From the NCBI RefSeq assembly GCF_034676545.1, contig NZ_JAUCBZ010000015.1, positions 3,718,501 to 3,782,500 on the forward strand: a stretch of DNA of 64,000 bases, in the 5' to 3' direction. The notes beneath the pieces were generated by a model. That model made no database searches, was not told the origin of the DNA, and saw nothing but the letters and a program-made list of their open reading frames with translations. Both the position numbers and the translations under genes were made by a program. Shown here in pieces: positions 16,201 through 25,314 of the stretch. Positions within the stretch are counted from its first letter, which is position 1, and every line of letters starts with the position of its first letter. The stretch comes from Pararhodobacter sp. (GTDB taxonomy: Bacteria; Pseudomonadota; Alphaproteobacteria; Rhodobacterales; Rhodobacteraceae).

Positions 16201-17454
16201 TTACCGCCCCTTCAGCTTAACTTGGCTGTTGTAGTAGTTCATGATCGACGAGATGATCAGGCTCAACGCCAGATAAACCAGCATCATCAGCATCATGCCC
16301 TCCAGCTCGCGGCCGGTCTGGTTGATGGTGATCCCGCCCAGGGTCGAGCGCAGGTCCATATACCCCACCGCCAGGCCCAGCGACGTGTTCTTGGTGATGT
16401 TGAGGTATTGCGAGATCATCGGCGGCACGATCACGCGCAGCGCTTGCGGCAGAATCACCAGCCGGGTGGTACGGTTGGGCTGAAGGCCCAGGGCGAAGGC
16501 GGCCTCGGATTGTCCGGTCGAAATGGCCATGATGCCGGCGCGCACGATTTCCGCGATGAAAGCGCCGGTGTAGACGCTCAAACCCAGCCACATCGCGATG
16601 AACGACGTGCGCAATTGCAGGCCACCGCTGAAGTTGAAGCCGCGCAGCACGGGATAATCAAGGTGAAAGCCGAGCGCCAACAGCAGCAGGATCGTCGGGC
16701 TGAACAGGATCAGGAGCCCCTTCCACCAGGTTGTCGGCCGTACGCCGGTATCATTTTGAACCCGTGTGGCATGTGCCCCCAGACGGCGGAAACCCCAGAT
16801 GGACAGGATCACCACAAGAATGATGGCAAGCGCATCAAGGCTTGGCGACACCGAGCCGATATCAACGGACCCAAGGCTGCGCGAGAACTGCGGTGCGGGG
16901 ACATAAACGCCGCGATTGGTGATCGCGACGCTGTCAAACAGGTTCATGCTGGCGGTCGGGGTGTCGCCCCGGAACGCATTTGGCGCGGGCATCGACTCGG
17001 TCAGAATTGCGCCGAAAACAACGATCCAGAGCAGCGCGGGAATATTGCGGAAGGTTTCGATGTAGATGGTCATCAGCCGCGCCACCATCCAGTTCTTGGA
17101 CAGGCGCAAGATCCCGGCCAAGACACCGAGAACGGTCGCCGCCAGACAGGCCGTGATCGCCAGGACCAGGGTATTCAGCAGACCAACCAACGCGGCGCGG
17201 GCATGGGTGCTGGTGGACGAATATTCGACCAACCGCTGCGAAATGTCGTAGCCGGACACGTTGCCAAGAAAGCTGAATGAGAAATCTTTGCCAAGTGCGG
17301 CGAGGTTCCTGATCGTGTTGTCGACCAGCCATGCGGCGCCCAACATCAACAGAAATAAGGCAAAAACCTGAATTGTGAGTGAACGATACCGCGTGTCGTA
17401 TAGCAGCATGCTCAAGCGAAATGACCCCTTCGGAGCCCCGCTGTCCATCGCCAT
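16201..17454 (-). CDS. aapQ: General L-amino acid ABC transporter, permease AapQ
   Basis: 417-residue permease partner of AapM. It begins with a cytoplasmic stretch and a strong membrane helix (about residues 28-45), followed by NTIRNLAALGKDFSFSFL, a typical AapQ opening. The EAA loop is AAFALGLQPNRTTRLVILPQALRVIVPP. A start three codons later (17448) is possible. A hairpin separates it from aapJ, so permease expression is probably lower than that of the binding protein. Confidence 0.94.
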   Translation of the reverse strand: MAMDSGAPKGSFRLSMLLYDTRYRSLTIQVFALFLLMLGAAWLVDNTIRNLAALGKDFSFSFLGNVSGYDISQRLVEYSSTSTHARAALVGLLNTLVLAITACLAATVLGVLAGILRLSKNWMVARLMTIYIETFRNIPALLWIVVFGAILTESMPAPNAFRGDTPTASMNLFDSVAITNRGVYVPAPQFSRSLGSVDIGSVSPSLDALAIILVVILSIWGFRRLGAHATRVQNDTGVRPTTWWKGLLILFSPTILLLLALGFHLDYPVLRGFNFSGGLQLRTSFIAMWLGLSVYTGAFIAEIVRAGIMAISTGQSEAAFALGLQPNRTTRLVILPQALRVIVPPMISQYLNITKNTSLGLAVGYMDLRSTLGGITINQTGRELEGMMLMMLVYLALSLIISSIMNYYNSQVKLKGR

Positions 17455-17540
17455 AAATACTCTCCCTGCATCTGTGCGTTGTTATTATTCCGCGTCGGTA
17501 TGCGACGTCAGGCTGCACAGTTATGCTTTGTCTGTAAAGA

Positions 17541-17571
17541 AAAATGGCGCGCGATCCGCAGATCGCGCGCC
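17541..17571 (-). terminator. Intercistronic hairpin between aapJ and aapQ
   Basis: A perfect 11-bp stem (17546-17556 with 17561-17571, 4-nt loop) is followed on the minus strand by the T-rich ATTTTTCTTT. It probably attenuates read-through from aapJ into aapQ and may also stabilise the aapJ mRNA. Confidence 0.75.
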
Positions 17572-17586
17572 AATAAAGACCGAACC

Positions 17587-18603
17587 TTAACGGAACGGCG
17601 GTGCGTACATCAGACCGCCCTGGGTCCATTGTGCGTTCAGGCCACGGGCCAGACCGACCGGGGTCTGTTCGCCGATGTTCGACGCGAAGATCTCGCCGTA
17701 GTTGCCGCCAGCGGCAATGGCACGCTGCGCCCAATCTGCGTCAAGACCCAGCATCGCGCCAAGGTCGCCTTCGCTGCCCAACAGACGGTTGATTTCCGGG
17801 TTGTTGGTGCCGGCTGCCATCTGCTCGAGGTTGGCCGAGGTGATGCCCAGCTCTTCTGCGGCGATCAGCGCATTCAGCACCCAACGGTTGATGTCGGCCC
17901 ATTGGTCGTCACCATGACGAACGAGCGGACCAAGCGGCTCTTTCGAAATGATTTCCGGCAAAATCACATGGTCGCCCGGCGTTTCGAACGAGGCGCGCGT
18001 TGCGGCCAGACCCGATGCGTCGGTGGTGTAGGTGTCGCAAGCGCCCGCCAGATACTGCTGCTGCGCTTCGGCGTTGGTCTCGATTGGAACCGGCTCATAG
18101 CTCATGTTGTTGACGCGGAAGTAATCCGCAAGGTTGAGCTCGGTGGTGGTGCCGGTCTGAATGCAGACGGTGGCGCCATCAAGTTCGGTTGCCGAGGACA
18201 CGCCGAGGTTGCGGTTCACGATGAAACCCTGGCCATCGTAGTAGTTCACGCCGATGAAGGTGAACCCAAGGTCCACGTCACGCGAGAAGGTCCAGGTGGT
18301 GTTGCGCGCCAGAACGTCGATCTCGCCCGATGCCAACGCGGTGAAGCGGGTCTGGCCGGTGGTCGAGACAAAGTTGACAGCCATCGGGTCGCCCAAGACC
18401 GCCGCCGCAACGGCGCGGCAAACGGCAACGTCAAAACCCTGCCACTGGCCGTTTGCATCCGGTGCCGAAAAGCCGTTGACGCCGGTCGAGACACCGCAGT
18501 TCAGCGTACCGCGTGCTTTTACATCTTCAAGCGTGGTCGCAGAGGCGATTCCAGCCGTCAGAGCTGCAACGGCGAGCGTTCCGAGAAATAGTGATTTTTT
18601 CAT
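17587..18603 (-). CDS. aapJ: General L-amino acid ABC transporter, periplasmic binding protein
   Basis: 338-residue solute-binding protein with a clear Sec signal peptide (MKKSLFLGTLAVAALTAG...ASA, cleavage near residue 22). TLNCGVSTGVNGFSAPD and GFDVAVCRAVAAAVLGD are typical of AapJ. A Cys pair (residues about 35 and 62) could form a disulfide. It is the first gene of aapJQMP and has its own promoter upstream. Confidence 0.95.
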   Translation of the reverse strand: MKKSLFLGTLAVAALTAGIASATTLEDVKARGTLNCGVSTGVNGFSAPDANGQWQGFDVAVCRAVAAAVLGDPMAVNFVSTTGQTRFTALASGEIDVLARNTTWTFSRDVDLGFTFIGVNYYDGQGFIVNRNLGVSSATELDGATVCIQTGTTTELNLADYFRVNNMSYEPVPIETNAEAQQQYLAGACDTYTTDASGLAATRASFETPGDHVILPEIISKEPLGPLVRHGDDQWADINRWVLNALIAAEELGITSANLEQMAAGTNNPEINRLLGSEGDLGAMLGLDADWAQRAIAAGGNYGEIFASNIGEQTPVGLARGLNAQWTQGGLMYAPPFR

Positions 18604-18640
18604 TTTTTACCTCTTCCTGTTAGTCTTCGTACAGTTTCAC

Positions 18641-18668
18641 ACCATAGGGATATTCCCCATCGTGTCAA
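18641..18668 (-). promoter_or_regulatory. Sigma-70-type promoter of aapJQMP
   Basis: On the minus strand TTGACA (18663-18668) and TATGGT (18641-18646) are spaced 16 bp, about 40 bp before aapJ. The spacer contains the small dyad GGGA-TAT-TCCC, a possible operator. No known regulator was assigned. Confidence 0.6.
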
Positions 18669-18858
18669 AAACCCTGCAAATTCATTGCCTAAGCAATAAA
18701 CAGCACCGAGTATGATGCCAGCGTAGGCGAATTTGTGCCGAAAATCCGAGGGCGTCAAGTCAATCGTTAGCGCCCACAGGGTGACGCAGGGGAAGCGCGG
18801 CGCATCCTCTGAATTGAATACAGAAATTCATGATCAAACAGAGCGGCTTGGCGCGTAT

Positions 18859-19563
18859 TCAGCAACAGGCGTCAAAAAACCGAACCGCGTTCATGAAGGA
18901 CAGGCGGCGGCGATCGGCGAGGGCCTGGGCCTCGTCATCCTCGCCCCATTGCTCGATTTGCCAGAGTTCATCGATTCGCGAAATCTCCCACAGCGCATCG
19001 GGCGGGGCGATTTTATGCGTCACGGCAAGGGCGATCACCAGGGAGCCGGACATCGACACAAGGTCATGGAAGGCGGTCAGTTGGAACGGTGACAGGCCGG
19101 TGACGACCTGCCCCAGCTTTGCCGTGGTCTCGGGTGGTTGCGGCGTTGGCATCACCCCGGCGGTCACCGCCCATTTGACGCCAAACTGCTGCGAGGACCA
19201 GTCCAGCAGCGGGTCCCAGGCGGCGGCTTGACGGGCGACCAATTCGCTGGGGGCCTCGGCCCGGTAACACAGCAGATCGGTCTCGCCATAGGCGGTCAAC
19301 AGCGCGGCAACCTCGTGGAACTGCGCCTGAACCTTGTCGAGTGCGGCATTGGCGGCGCGGGTGGCGGGCATGGTGTCAGGATCGACCTTGTCGCCCTGCG
19401 CGGCCCATTCCTGCGCGATCAGGTCGGCAATGGCGCGGGTCGGCACCCGCAGCGGCGTCCTGGCCGGCGTCTTGACCTCGCGCCCGTCAAGCTGCACGGC
19501 AAATCCGCCCTCGGCATCGGCAATATCCACCGTGTTCCAGAACCGTTTGCGCAGGGTGCTCAT
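18859..19563 (-). CDS. ATP12-family F1-ATPase assembly chaperone
   Basis: 234-residue homologue of mitochondrial Atp12, which chaperones the F1 alpha subunit during ATP synthase assembly and is typical of alphaproteobacteria. It opens MSTLRKRFWNTVDI, then has GGFAVQLDGREVKTPARTPL and a conserved ETDLLCYRAE. The ATG at 19563 overlaps the upstream HAD gene stop as ATGA. No atp gene lies in this window. Confidence 0.92.
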   Translation of the reverse strand: MSTLRKRFWNTVDIADAEGGFAVQLDGREVKTPARTPLRVPTRAIADLIAQEWAAQGDKVDPDTMPATRAANAALDKVQAQFHEVAALLTAYGETDLLCYRAEAPSELVARQAAAWDPLLDWSSQQFGVKWAVTAGVMPTPQPPETTAKLGQVVTGLSPFQLTAFHDLVSMSGSLVIALAVTHKIAPPDALWEISRIDELWQIEQWGEDDEAQALADRRRLSFMNAVRFFDACC

Positions 19564-20207
19564 GGTTGCCTCCTCAGGGTTTCCAGGGTCGCGGACAGGG
19601 CGTCGAAATGGTCGATCACCGAGGTCGCCAGGCGCAATTCGCTGACCGGGTGATAGCCCCAACTGACGCCGATGCATCGCACCCCGGCGGCGTGGCCCAT
19701 CTCCATATCAAAGCTGGTGTCGCCAATCATCACCGTGTCGCGGGGGTCAGCGCCGGTCTCGCGCATCGCGGTCAACACCATCGACGGATGCGGTTTCGAG
19801 GGGTGATCATCGGCCACCTGGGTCGTCTGGAAGAACCCGTCGAGCCCATGCGCCGCCAGCACATGATCCAGCCCGCGCCGGGATTTCCCGGTGGCAACGC
19901 CCAGCACGATATCCGCGCGATCCCTGAGGCTGCGCAAGACCTCCAGCGCGCCCGGATATAGCGGCGAGGTCTCGGCGGCGCGAAATTTGGTGTAGCTGGA
20001 TTTATAGGCCTCGACCAGACCCGCGTTGTCGGCCTCCGGTGCCAGACGCGTCATCGCCTGCGGCAACGACAGCCCGACGATGCCCAGCACCGCCGCGCGC
20101 GGCGGGCAGGTCAGCCCAAGCGCGGCAAAGGCGAACTCCATCGCGCCGACGATATGCGCCTGGCTATCCACCAGCGTGCCATCCACATCGAAGATCACCA
20201 GCGTCAT
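19560..20207 (-). CDS. HAD-superfamily hydrolase, phosphoglycolate-phosphatase-like
   Basis: About 215 residues. HAD motif I is DVDGTLVDS near the N-terminus, motif II is VATGKS, and motif IV is MIGDTSFDMEMG, with a cap domain between motifs I and II. The form matches Gph-like phosphatases, but the substrate cannot be stated. The ATG at 20207 overlaps the rluC-type gene end, and its stop overlaps the ATP12 start, so crcB-rluC-HAD-ATP12 read as one coupled operon. Confidence 0.88.
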   Translation of the reverse strand: MTLVIFDVDGTLVDSQAHIVGAMEFAFAALGLTCPPRAAVLGIVGLSLPQAMTRLAPEADNAGLVEAYKSSYTKFRAAETSPLYPGALEVLRSLRDRADIVLGVATGKSRRGLDHVLAAHGLDGFFQTTQVADDHPSKPHPSMVLTAMRETGADPRDTVMIGDTSFDMEMGHAAGVRCIGVSWGYHPVSELRLATSVIDHFDALSATLETLRRQP

Positions 20208-21244
20208 GCGTCGTCCTCGAACGGGTCGGCGGGCACGTCCTTGATGTTCCAGCCCAGCGTTTTCCAACTGCGCGCCATATGCTCGGGCAAGGGTGCGGTG
20301 AGGGTGATCATCTCATCGGTGACCGGGTGCTTGAAGGTGATCGAGCGCGCATGCAGGTGCAGTTTGCGGCTGATGTCGCCGCCCAGTTGCGCGCCCCAGC
20401 CATCGCCCAGATTTTCCTGACCCGAGCCGCCATATTTTCCGTCGCCGATGATCGGATGCCCCAACTCGGCCATATGCGCGCGCAACTGATGGGTGCGCCC
20501 GGTGATCGGCACCAAGGCGACCCACGCGGCGCGGCTGCCCAACCGTTCCAACACGGCAAAATCGGTGGTGGCGCGCTTGGAGCCTTCGGTCGTTTCCACC
20601 TCATTCGGGTGAATGCAGCGCATCTTTTCGTTGCCATAGCCACCGGTTTTCACCAAGCCATAGCGGATCGTGCCCTTTTGCGGGTTGGGCACCCCGGCGA
20701 CGATCGCCCAGTAAATCTTGCGCGTGGTGCGGTTGCGAAACGCCTCGCCCAACCGACGCGCAACCCGCGGCGTACGCGCCAGCAGCAACACGCCCGAGGT
20801 GTCCTTGTCGAGGCGATGCACCAAAACAGGCCGCTCCTTGTAGCCGAACATCAGCGCCTCGGTCAGCCCATCGACATGGCGCTCGCCCTGCCCCGAACCA
20901 CCCTGCGACGGCAGGCCCGGCGGCTTGTTCAGCGCGATGATATGATCGTCCTGCCACAGGATCGCATCCTCGATCATCTTGATGTCGTCCTTGGGGATCT
21001 TTGGCGCCTGATACCGTTCATGCACCGGGGCCTCGGTTTCCGGCAGTGGCGGCACGCGCACGGTTTGCCCCGCGGCCACCCGGTCCGAGGCTTTCACCCG
21101 CTTGCCATCCAGCCGCAGATCGCCCTTGCGGCAGAATTTTTCGACCATGCCCTGCGTGATCTGCGGAAACCGGCGCTTGAGGCAGCGGTCCAGCCGCATG
21201 TCGGCCTCGTCGCCGGTGATTTCGATATGCTGTACGCCGCTCAT
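20204..21244 (-). CDS. RluC/RluD-family 23S rRNA pseudouridine synthase
   Basis: 346-residue pseudouridine synthase. An S4 RNA-binding domain is at residues 1-75 (RLDRCLKRRFPQITQGMVEKFCRKGDLRLDG region). The catalytic motif HRLDKDTSG carries the nucleophilic Asp, and GRTHQLRAHM follows. It probably modifies large-subunit rRNA in the RluC manner, but the exact uridines are not predictable from sequence alone. The start overlaps the crcB stop (ATGA). Confidence 0.9.
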   Translation of the reverse strand: MSGVQHIEITGDEADMRLDRCLKRRFPQITQGMVEKFCRKGDLRLDGKRVKASDRVAAGQTVRVPPLPETEAPVHERYQAPKIPKDDIKMIEDAILWQDDHIIALNKPPGLPSQGGSGQGERHVDGLTEALMFGYKERPVLVHRLDKDTSGVLLLARTPRVARRLGEAFRNRTTRKIYWAIVAGVPNPQKGTIRYGLVKTGGYGNEKMRCIHPNEVETTEGSKRATTDFAVLERLGSRAAWVALVPITGRTHQLRAHMAELGHPIIGDGKYGGSGQENLGDGWGAQLGGDISRKLHLHARSITFKHPVTDEMITLTAPLPEHMARSWKTLGWNIKDVPADPFEDDA

Positions 21245-21618
21245 GCCACAAGGCTCCGTGCAAAGGTCAATCCAGCGACAATCGCCGCCAGCGAAAGAAG
21301 GACGGACGCCAGGACATACGCCCCGGCAAGCCCCTGTTGGCCGCGCTCCCACAGGGTCAGCGCATCCAGTGAAAACGCCGAGAAGGTGGTGAACCCGCCC
21401 AGCAATCCGGTCATCAACAAGGGCGCGAACCGCGTGGCGCTGACATGCGCCAGAACCACCACCAAGGCCCCCATCAGGAACGAGCCGACCACATTGACCG
21501 CCAAGGTCGCCCACGGGAACCCCGGCCCCATCAGGCGCAGCGCGGCCACCCCGGTCAAATACCGGCCCGAGGCCCCCAAGGCACCGCCAAGCGCCACCTG
21601 AAACAGCGTTCCCATCAT
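21241..21618 (-). CDS. crcB: Fluoride ion channel CrcB/Fluc
   Basis: 125-residue, four-helix dual-topology fluoride exporter. The family signatures GGALGASGRYL and VNVVGSFLMG near the N-terminus and GLLGGFTTFSAFS in the middle are all present. No fluoride riboswitch was recognised in the 46 bp separating it from rarA. It is the first gene of the coupled crcB-rluC-HAD-ATP12 run. Confidence 0.95.
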   Translation of the reverse strand: MMGTLFQVALGGALGASGRYLTGVAALRLMGPGFPWATLAVNVVGSFLMGALVVVLAHVSATRFAPLLMTGLLGGFTTFSAFSLDALTLWERGQQGLAGAYVLASVLLSLAAIVAGLTFARSLVA

Positions 21619-21664
21619 CGGCTTGCCTTGAACCGGAGCCGTCGCAAAGTCAAGCCACGCGCCC

Positions 21665-22981
21665 TCAGGACGGGGTCTGGCGCTTGCCGCGCAGCTTGGC
21701 GAAATACTCGACGCGCTTTTTCAACTCGCGCTCAAAGCCGCGTTCGGGCGGCGCATAAAGGACCGGACGTTTCACCCCATCGGGGAAATAATTCTGCCCC
21801 GAGAACCCGTCCTCGGCGTCGTGGTCATAGGCATAGCCCGCGCCATAGCCCTGGTCCTTCATCATCTGGGTCGGCGCATTGAGAATATGCGCAGGCGGCA
21901 TCGCCGATCCGGTCTTTTTCGCCAAGGCCCGCGCCCCCTTGTAGGCCACATAAACCGCGTTCGATTTCGGCGCGAGCGCCAGATAGACCAACGCCTGCGC
22001 CAAGGCCAGCTCGCCCTCGGGGCTGCCCAACCGCTCATAGGTCTGCCAGGCCTCAAGACATTGGCTTTGCGCCTGCGGGTCGGCCAGGCCGATATCCTCG
22101 ACCGCCATGCGGGTGATCCGACGGGCAAGGAAACGCGGGTCCTCGCCACCCTCCAGCATCCGCGCGAACCAGTACAGGGCAGCATCCGGGTCCGAGCCAC
22201 GCACCGATTTGTGCAAGGCCGAGATCAGGTTGTAATGCTCCTCGCCCGATTTGTCGTATTTCGCCGCACGCCGCATCAACCGCTTGGACAGGGTCTCGCG
22301 GTCAAGCGGCTCCTTGACGCTCCACGCCATGACCTGCTCGATCAGGTTCAAAAGCGCGCGCCCGTCGCCATCCGCCATCTCCAGCAGCGACTCGCGCGCC
22401 TCGCCCTTGAGCGGCAGCGCCCGGTTCAGGGTCTTTTCCGCCCGCTGCGCCAGCTTTTCGAGATCAATCAACGTGAGCCGCTTCAACACGATCACCTGCG
22501 AACGGCTCAAGAGGGCGGCGTTCAACTCGAACGACGGGTTTTCCGTGGTCGCCCCCACCAGCAGGATCGTGCCATCCTCCATATAGGGCAGGAACCCGTC
22601 CTGCTGCGCCTTGTTGAACCGATGGATCTCATCGACAAACAACAACGTCCCCTGCCCGTTGGCGCGCCGCATCCGCGCCGCCTCGAACACCTTGCGCAGA
22701 TCCGGCACCCCGGTGAAAATCGCACTGATCTGGACGAAATGCAGGTCCGTCGCCTGCGCCAGCAACCGCGCGATGGTGGTCTTGCCCACCCCCGGCGGCC
22801 CCCAGAGCACCAAGGACGACAGCGCCCGCGCGCCCAGCATTGCACCCAGCGGACCATCCCTACCCAGCACCGCCTCCTGACCGATCACCTCGGTCAGCGC
22901 ACGCGGCCGCAGCCGGTCCGCCAAGGGGCGCGGCGCGGTATCACGGGGTGTCTGCGGGTCCGAGTCAAAAAGGTCAGCCAT
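21665..22981 (-). CDS. rarA: Replication-associated recombination protein RarA
   Basis: 438-residue AAA+ ATPase of the RarA/MgsA/WRNIP1 family, acting at stalled replication forks. It opens with PLADRLRPRALTEVIGQEAVLG. Walker A is GPPGVGKTT, Walker B is LLFVDEIHRF, sensor 1 is GATTENPSF, and the C-terminal clamp-loader-like domain holds KSVRGSDPDAALYW. It lies 46 bp before crcB. Confidence 0.95.
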   Translation of the reverse strand: MADLFDSDPQTPRDTAPRPLADRLRPRALTEVIGQEAVLGRDGPLGAMLGARALSSLVLWGPPGVGKTTIARLLAQATDLHFVQISAIFTGVPDLRKVFEAARMRRANGQGTLLFVDEIHRFNKAQQDGFLPYMEDGTILLVGATTENPSFELNAALLSRSQVIVLKRLTLIDLEKLAQRAEKTLNRALPLKGEARESLLEMADGDGRALLNLIEQVMAWSVKEPLDRETLSKRLMRRAAKYDKSGEEHYNLISALHKSVRGSDPDAALYWFARMLEGGEDPRFLARRITRMAVEDIGLADPQAQSQCLEAWQTYERLGSPEGELALAQALVYLALAPKSNAVYVAYKGARALAKKTGSAMPPAHILNAPTQMMKDQGYGAGYAYDHDAEDGFSGQNYFPDGVKRPVLYAPPERGFERELKKRVEYFAKLRGKRQTPS

Positions 22982-23072
22982 GCGCCCAATCTACGCAACC
23001 GCCGCCCGTCTTGCCACGCGAAAAGACACCGCGCACCGATCCCGTCTTTGTTCTAAAAATATCCTGGTGGGA

Positions 23073-23140
23073 GGCGCGCCAGCGCCGTGGGAGGGGAACC
23101 CTCCCGGCGGGCCGAGGGGGCTCGATGCCCCCGAGGCCCG
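23073..23140. repeat. Cluster of three stem-loops downstream of the Deg protease gene
   Basis: Three adjacent palindromes occupy most of the gap between the protease and rarA genes: GGCGC/GCGCC (23073-23086), GGGAGGG/CCCTCCC (23089-23105) and a 14-bp stem with two mismatches (23108-23121 with 23127-23140). An AT-rich AAAATATCC block (around 23057) follows on the minus-strand 3' side. It probably terminates the protease transcript and may be a dispersed palindromic element. Confidence 0.55.
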
Positions 23141-23149
23141 CTCCCCCCC

Positions 23150-24559
23150 TCACAGCCGAAAGCGCAGCACCGTACGCCGCCCCTCCCGCTCGATCTCGAG
23201 CTCCCAATACCGCGCCGTGTCACGCAAGACACGGTCCAGCTCGCGCGTGTTGCCAACCGGCTGCCGATTGACCGCCAGCACCACATCCCGCGGCCGCAGC
23301 CCGGCCCATTCGGCGACATCCTGAACCGACACCACCATCACGCCGGCCGCACCCGGGGAAAGGTTGTTCTCGGCAATCACCGCCGGGTTGATCGTCTCCG
23401 CCACCAGGCCTCGCAGCACCACCCCGCTGACCGACAAGGTTTCGCGCGCCGGCACCTCGGGCGGCGCAATCAGCTCCACCGAGGCGGTCCCTTGCCGCTC
23501 GCCCTGCAACACCGTCATAGACGCCGTGCCGCCAAGCCCCTGCGCCGACAGCCGGAACATCATCTCCTGCGCCGAATTCACCGGCTCGCCATTGACCGCC
23601 AGGATCACGTCGCCCACCGTCAGACCGGCGCGCCGCATCGGGCTGCTGTCATGCATTTCGCGGATCACCACGCCCTGCGGCAGACTCATCCCGAATGCGT
23701 CGGCCAGCGCGGCATCCACCGCCTGCCCCGAAATCCCGACCCAGGGTCGCTGAAACCGGTCTCGGCCTTGCAGCGCCTGCGCAACGACCTGATCGACCAG
23801 ATTGGCCGGGATCGCAAAGCCGATGCCGTTCGATCCGCCCGAGCGCGTCAGAATGGCGGTGTTGATCCCCACCAGATGGCCATGCATATCGACCAAAGCC
23901 CCGCCCGAATTACCCGGATTGATCGCCGCGTCGGTCTGGATGAAATACCCGCGCCCCGACCCCACCGCGAGGCCCGAGCGCGCCAGCGCCGACACGATCC
24001 CGCTGCTGACCGTCTGCCCCACCCCGAACGGATTGCCGATCGCCAGGACCAGATCACCGACCTCGACCAGATCCGAATCAGCCAGCGTAACGGCGGGCAA
24101 TCCCGACGCCCCCCGCATCCGCAACACTGCAAGATCGCTTTCCTGATCCGCCAGAATCACATCCGCCGCGAATTCGCGACGATCATCCAGCACCACCCGA
24201 ATATCATCCGCGCCGCCAACCACATGATAATTCGAGACAACGATCCCATCCGCCGAGACAATCACCCCGGATCCCAGCGCATTTTGCACCCGTGGCACAC
24301 TGCGCCCCTGATCGCCGAACAACTGGCCGAACAAGGGATCGTTGAAAAACGGATTCACCCGTTGCTCGACAACCCGGCGCGCATAGATCGAGGCCACGGC
24401 GGGCGCCGCCTGACGCACGACCGGCGCAAAGGAAAGCGAGATTTCTTGCACGCTTTGCGGCACGGATTGCGCGGCGAGTGGCGGCGTCAGATGTGGCGTG
24501 GCAAACTCCCATGCCGCGACCGCCAGAACCCCCGCAATACAAAGCGCAATAATCCGCAT
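23150..24559 (-). CDS. Deg/HtrA-family periplasmic serine protease
   Basis: 469-residue trypsin-like protease with two PDZ domains. A signal-anchor or signal peptide covers residues 1-30. The catalytic triad is His112 (NYHVV), Asp142 (SDLAV) and Ser218 (NPGNSGGA). PDZ1 covers about residues 270-360 and PDZ2 about 375-465. The ATG at 24559 has a GGAGG site 5 nt upstream and begins at the signal sequence. Role: quality control of envelope proteins (DegP/DegQ type). Confidence 0.92.
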   Translation of the reverse strand: MRIIALCIAGVLAVAAWEFATPHLTPPLAAQSVPQSVQEISLSFAPVVRQAAPAVASIYARRVVEQRVNPFFNDPLFGQLFGDQGRSVPRVQNALGSGVIVSADGIVVSNYHVVGGADDIRVVLDDRREFAADVILADQESDLAVLRMRGASGLPAVTLADSDLVEVGDLVLAIGNPFGVGQTVSSGIVSALARSGLAVGSGRGYFIQTDAAINPGNSGGALVDMHGHLVGINTAILTRSGGSNGIGFAIPANLVDQVVAQALQGRDRFQRPWVGISGQAVDAALADAFGMSLPQGVVIREMHDSSPMRRAGLTVGDVILAVNGEPVNSAQEMMFRLSAQGLGGTASMTVLQGERQGTASVELIAPPEVPARETLSVSGVVLRGLVAETINPAVIAENNLSPGAAGVMVVSVQDVAEWAGLRPRDVVLAVNRQPVGNTRELDRVLRDTARYWELEIEREGRRTVLRFRL

Positions 24560-24686
24560 AGTGCCTCCGGCCCTCATCAACGTGTCGGGAAATATGGCTG
24601 CGGAATCCGGCCAACGCAACGTGGTCTCACGCGAATGCGAAGACGAGGGTCCGGCAACTGCGCTGGCCGTGCGACCCCACGCCATG

Positions 24687-24718
24687 AAAAACCCCCGCTG
24701 CCGGGTGGGCAACGGGGG
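24687..24718 (-). terminator. Terminator of the alpha ribosomal operon (after rplQ)
   Basis: An 11-bp stem (24692-24702 with 24708-24718, one wobble) is followed on the minus strand by five T, 27 bp after the rplQ stop. Its stem is nearly the same as the terminator after rplP at 37472-37495. Confidence 0.88.
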
Positions 24719-24744
24719 TGAATATCAGCGCAAGTTACGAAGAC

Positions 24745-25161
24745 TTATTCGTCGTCGTCCATCTCGACCAGACGCGCCTTGTCGGCCGCGCCCTTGGCCG
24801 AAACGTCGCGCTCGACGAATTCGATGATCGCCATCGGTGCCATGTCGCCATAGCGGAACCCGGCGCGCAGAACGCGGGTGTAGCCACCGGCGCGATCCTT
24901 GTAGCGGGGGCCGAGGATTTCGAACAGCTTGGCAACGTCCTTGTCCTGCTTGAGGATCGCCGCGATCTGACGGCGGGCGTGCAGATCACCGCGCTTGGCA
25001 AGCGTGATCATCTTTTCGATGATCGGACGCAATTCCTTGGCTTTTGGCAAAGTGGTCTTGATCTGCTCATGCTCGATCAACGAGCCACACATATTGGCGA
25101 ACAGCGCTTTGCGGTGTTCGTGGGTGCGATTGAGACGGCGGTAGCCACGGGCGTGACGCAT
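24745..25161 (-). CDS. rplQ: 50S ribosomal protein L17
   Basis: 138-residue large-subunit protein opening MRHARGYRRLNRTHEHRKAL, the L17 hallmark, with TLPKAKELRP in the middle and an acidic tail ending EMDDDE. Last gene of the alpha operon. It is separated from rpoA by 153 bp containing REP-like palindromes. Confidence 0.97.
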   Translation of the reverse strand: MRHARGYRRLNRTHEHRKALFANMCGSLIEHEQIKTTLPKAKELRPIIEKMITLAKRGDLHARRQIAAILKQDKDVAKLFEILGPRYKDRAGGYTRVLRAGFRYGDMAPMAIIEFVERDVSAKGAADKARLVEMDDDE

Positions 25162-25261
25162 GGTAATTCTCCTGGATACGTTTGTTTTGCTTTGTCTGGC
25201 GTCCCCTGCGTGAGGTCCGCTCTCCTTGCGGGCAGATGCCCGAGTCCGTGTCGTTGGCAAC

Positions 25262-25310
25262 GGGCAAGACACACACGCTACGGATCGTAGGGTGTGTGCT
25301 TGCACGCACC
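25262..25310. repeat. REP-like element A1 with a degenerate head-to-head partner
   Basis: A GTAG tetranucleotide followed by an imperfect palindrome (25287-25310), located 5 nt after the rpoA stop in reading order. The same 24 bp occurs exactly at 31098-31121. A degenerate inverted partner with GTAG on the other strand lies at about 25262-25282, so the unit can fold as one long hairpin. Confidence 0.75.
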
Positions 25311-25314
25311 GTTG

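Noticed and set aside
20039..21601. A 520-codon plus-strand open frame across the HAD, rluC-type and crcB genes
   Set aside because: It spans three recognisable minus-strand genes and has no protein-like features.
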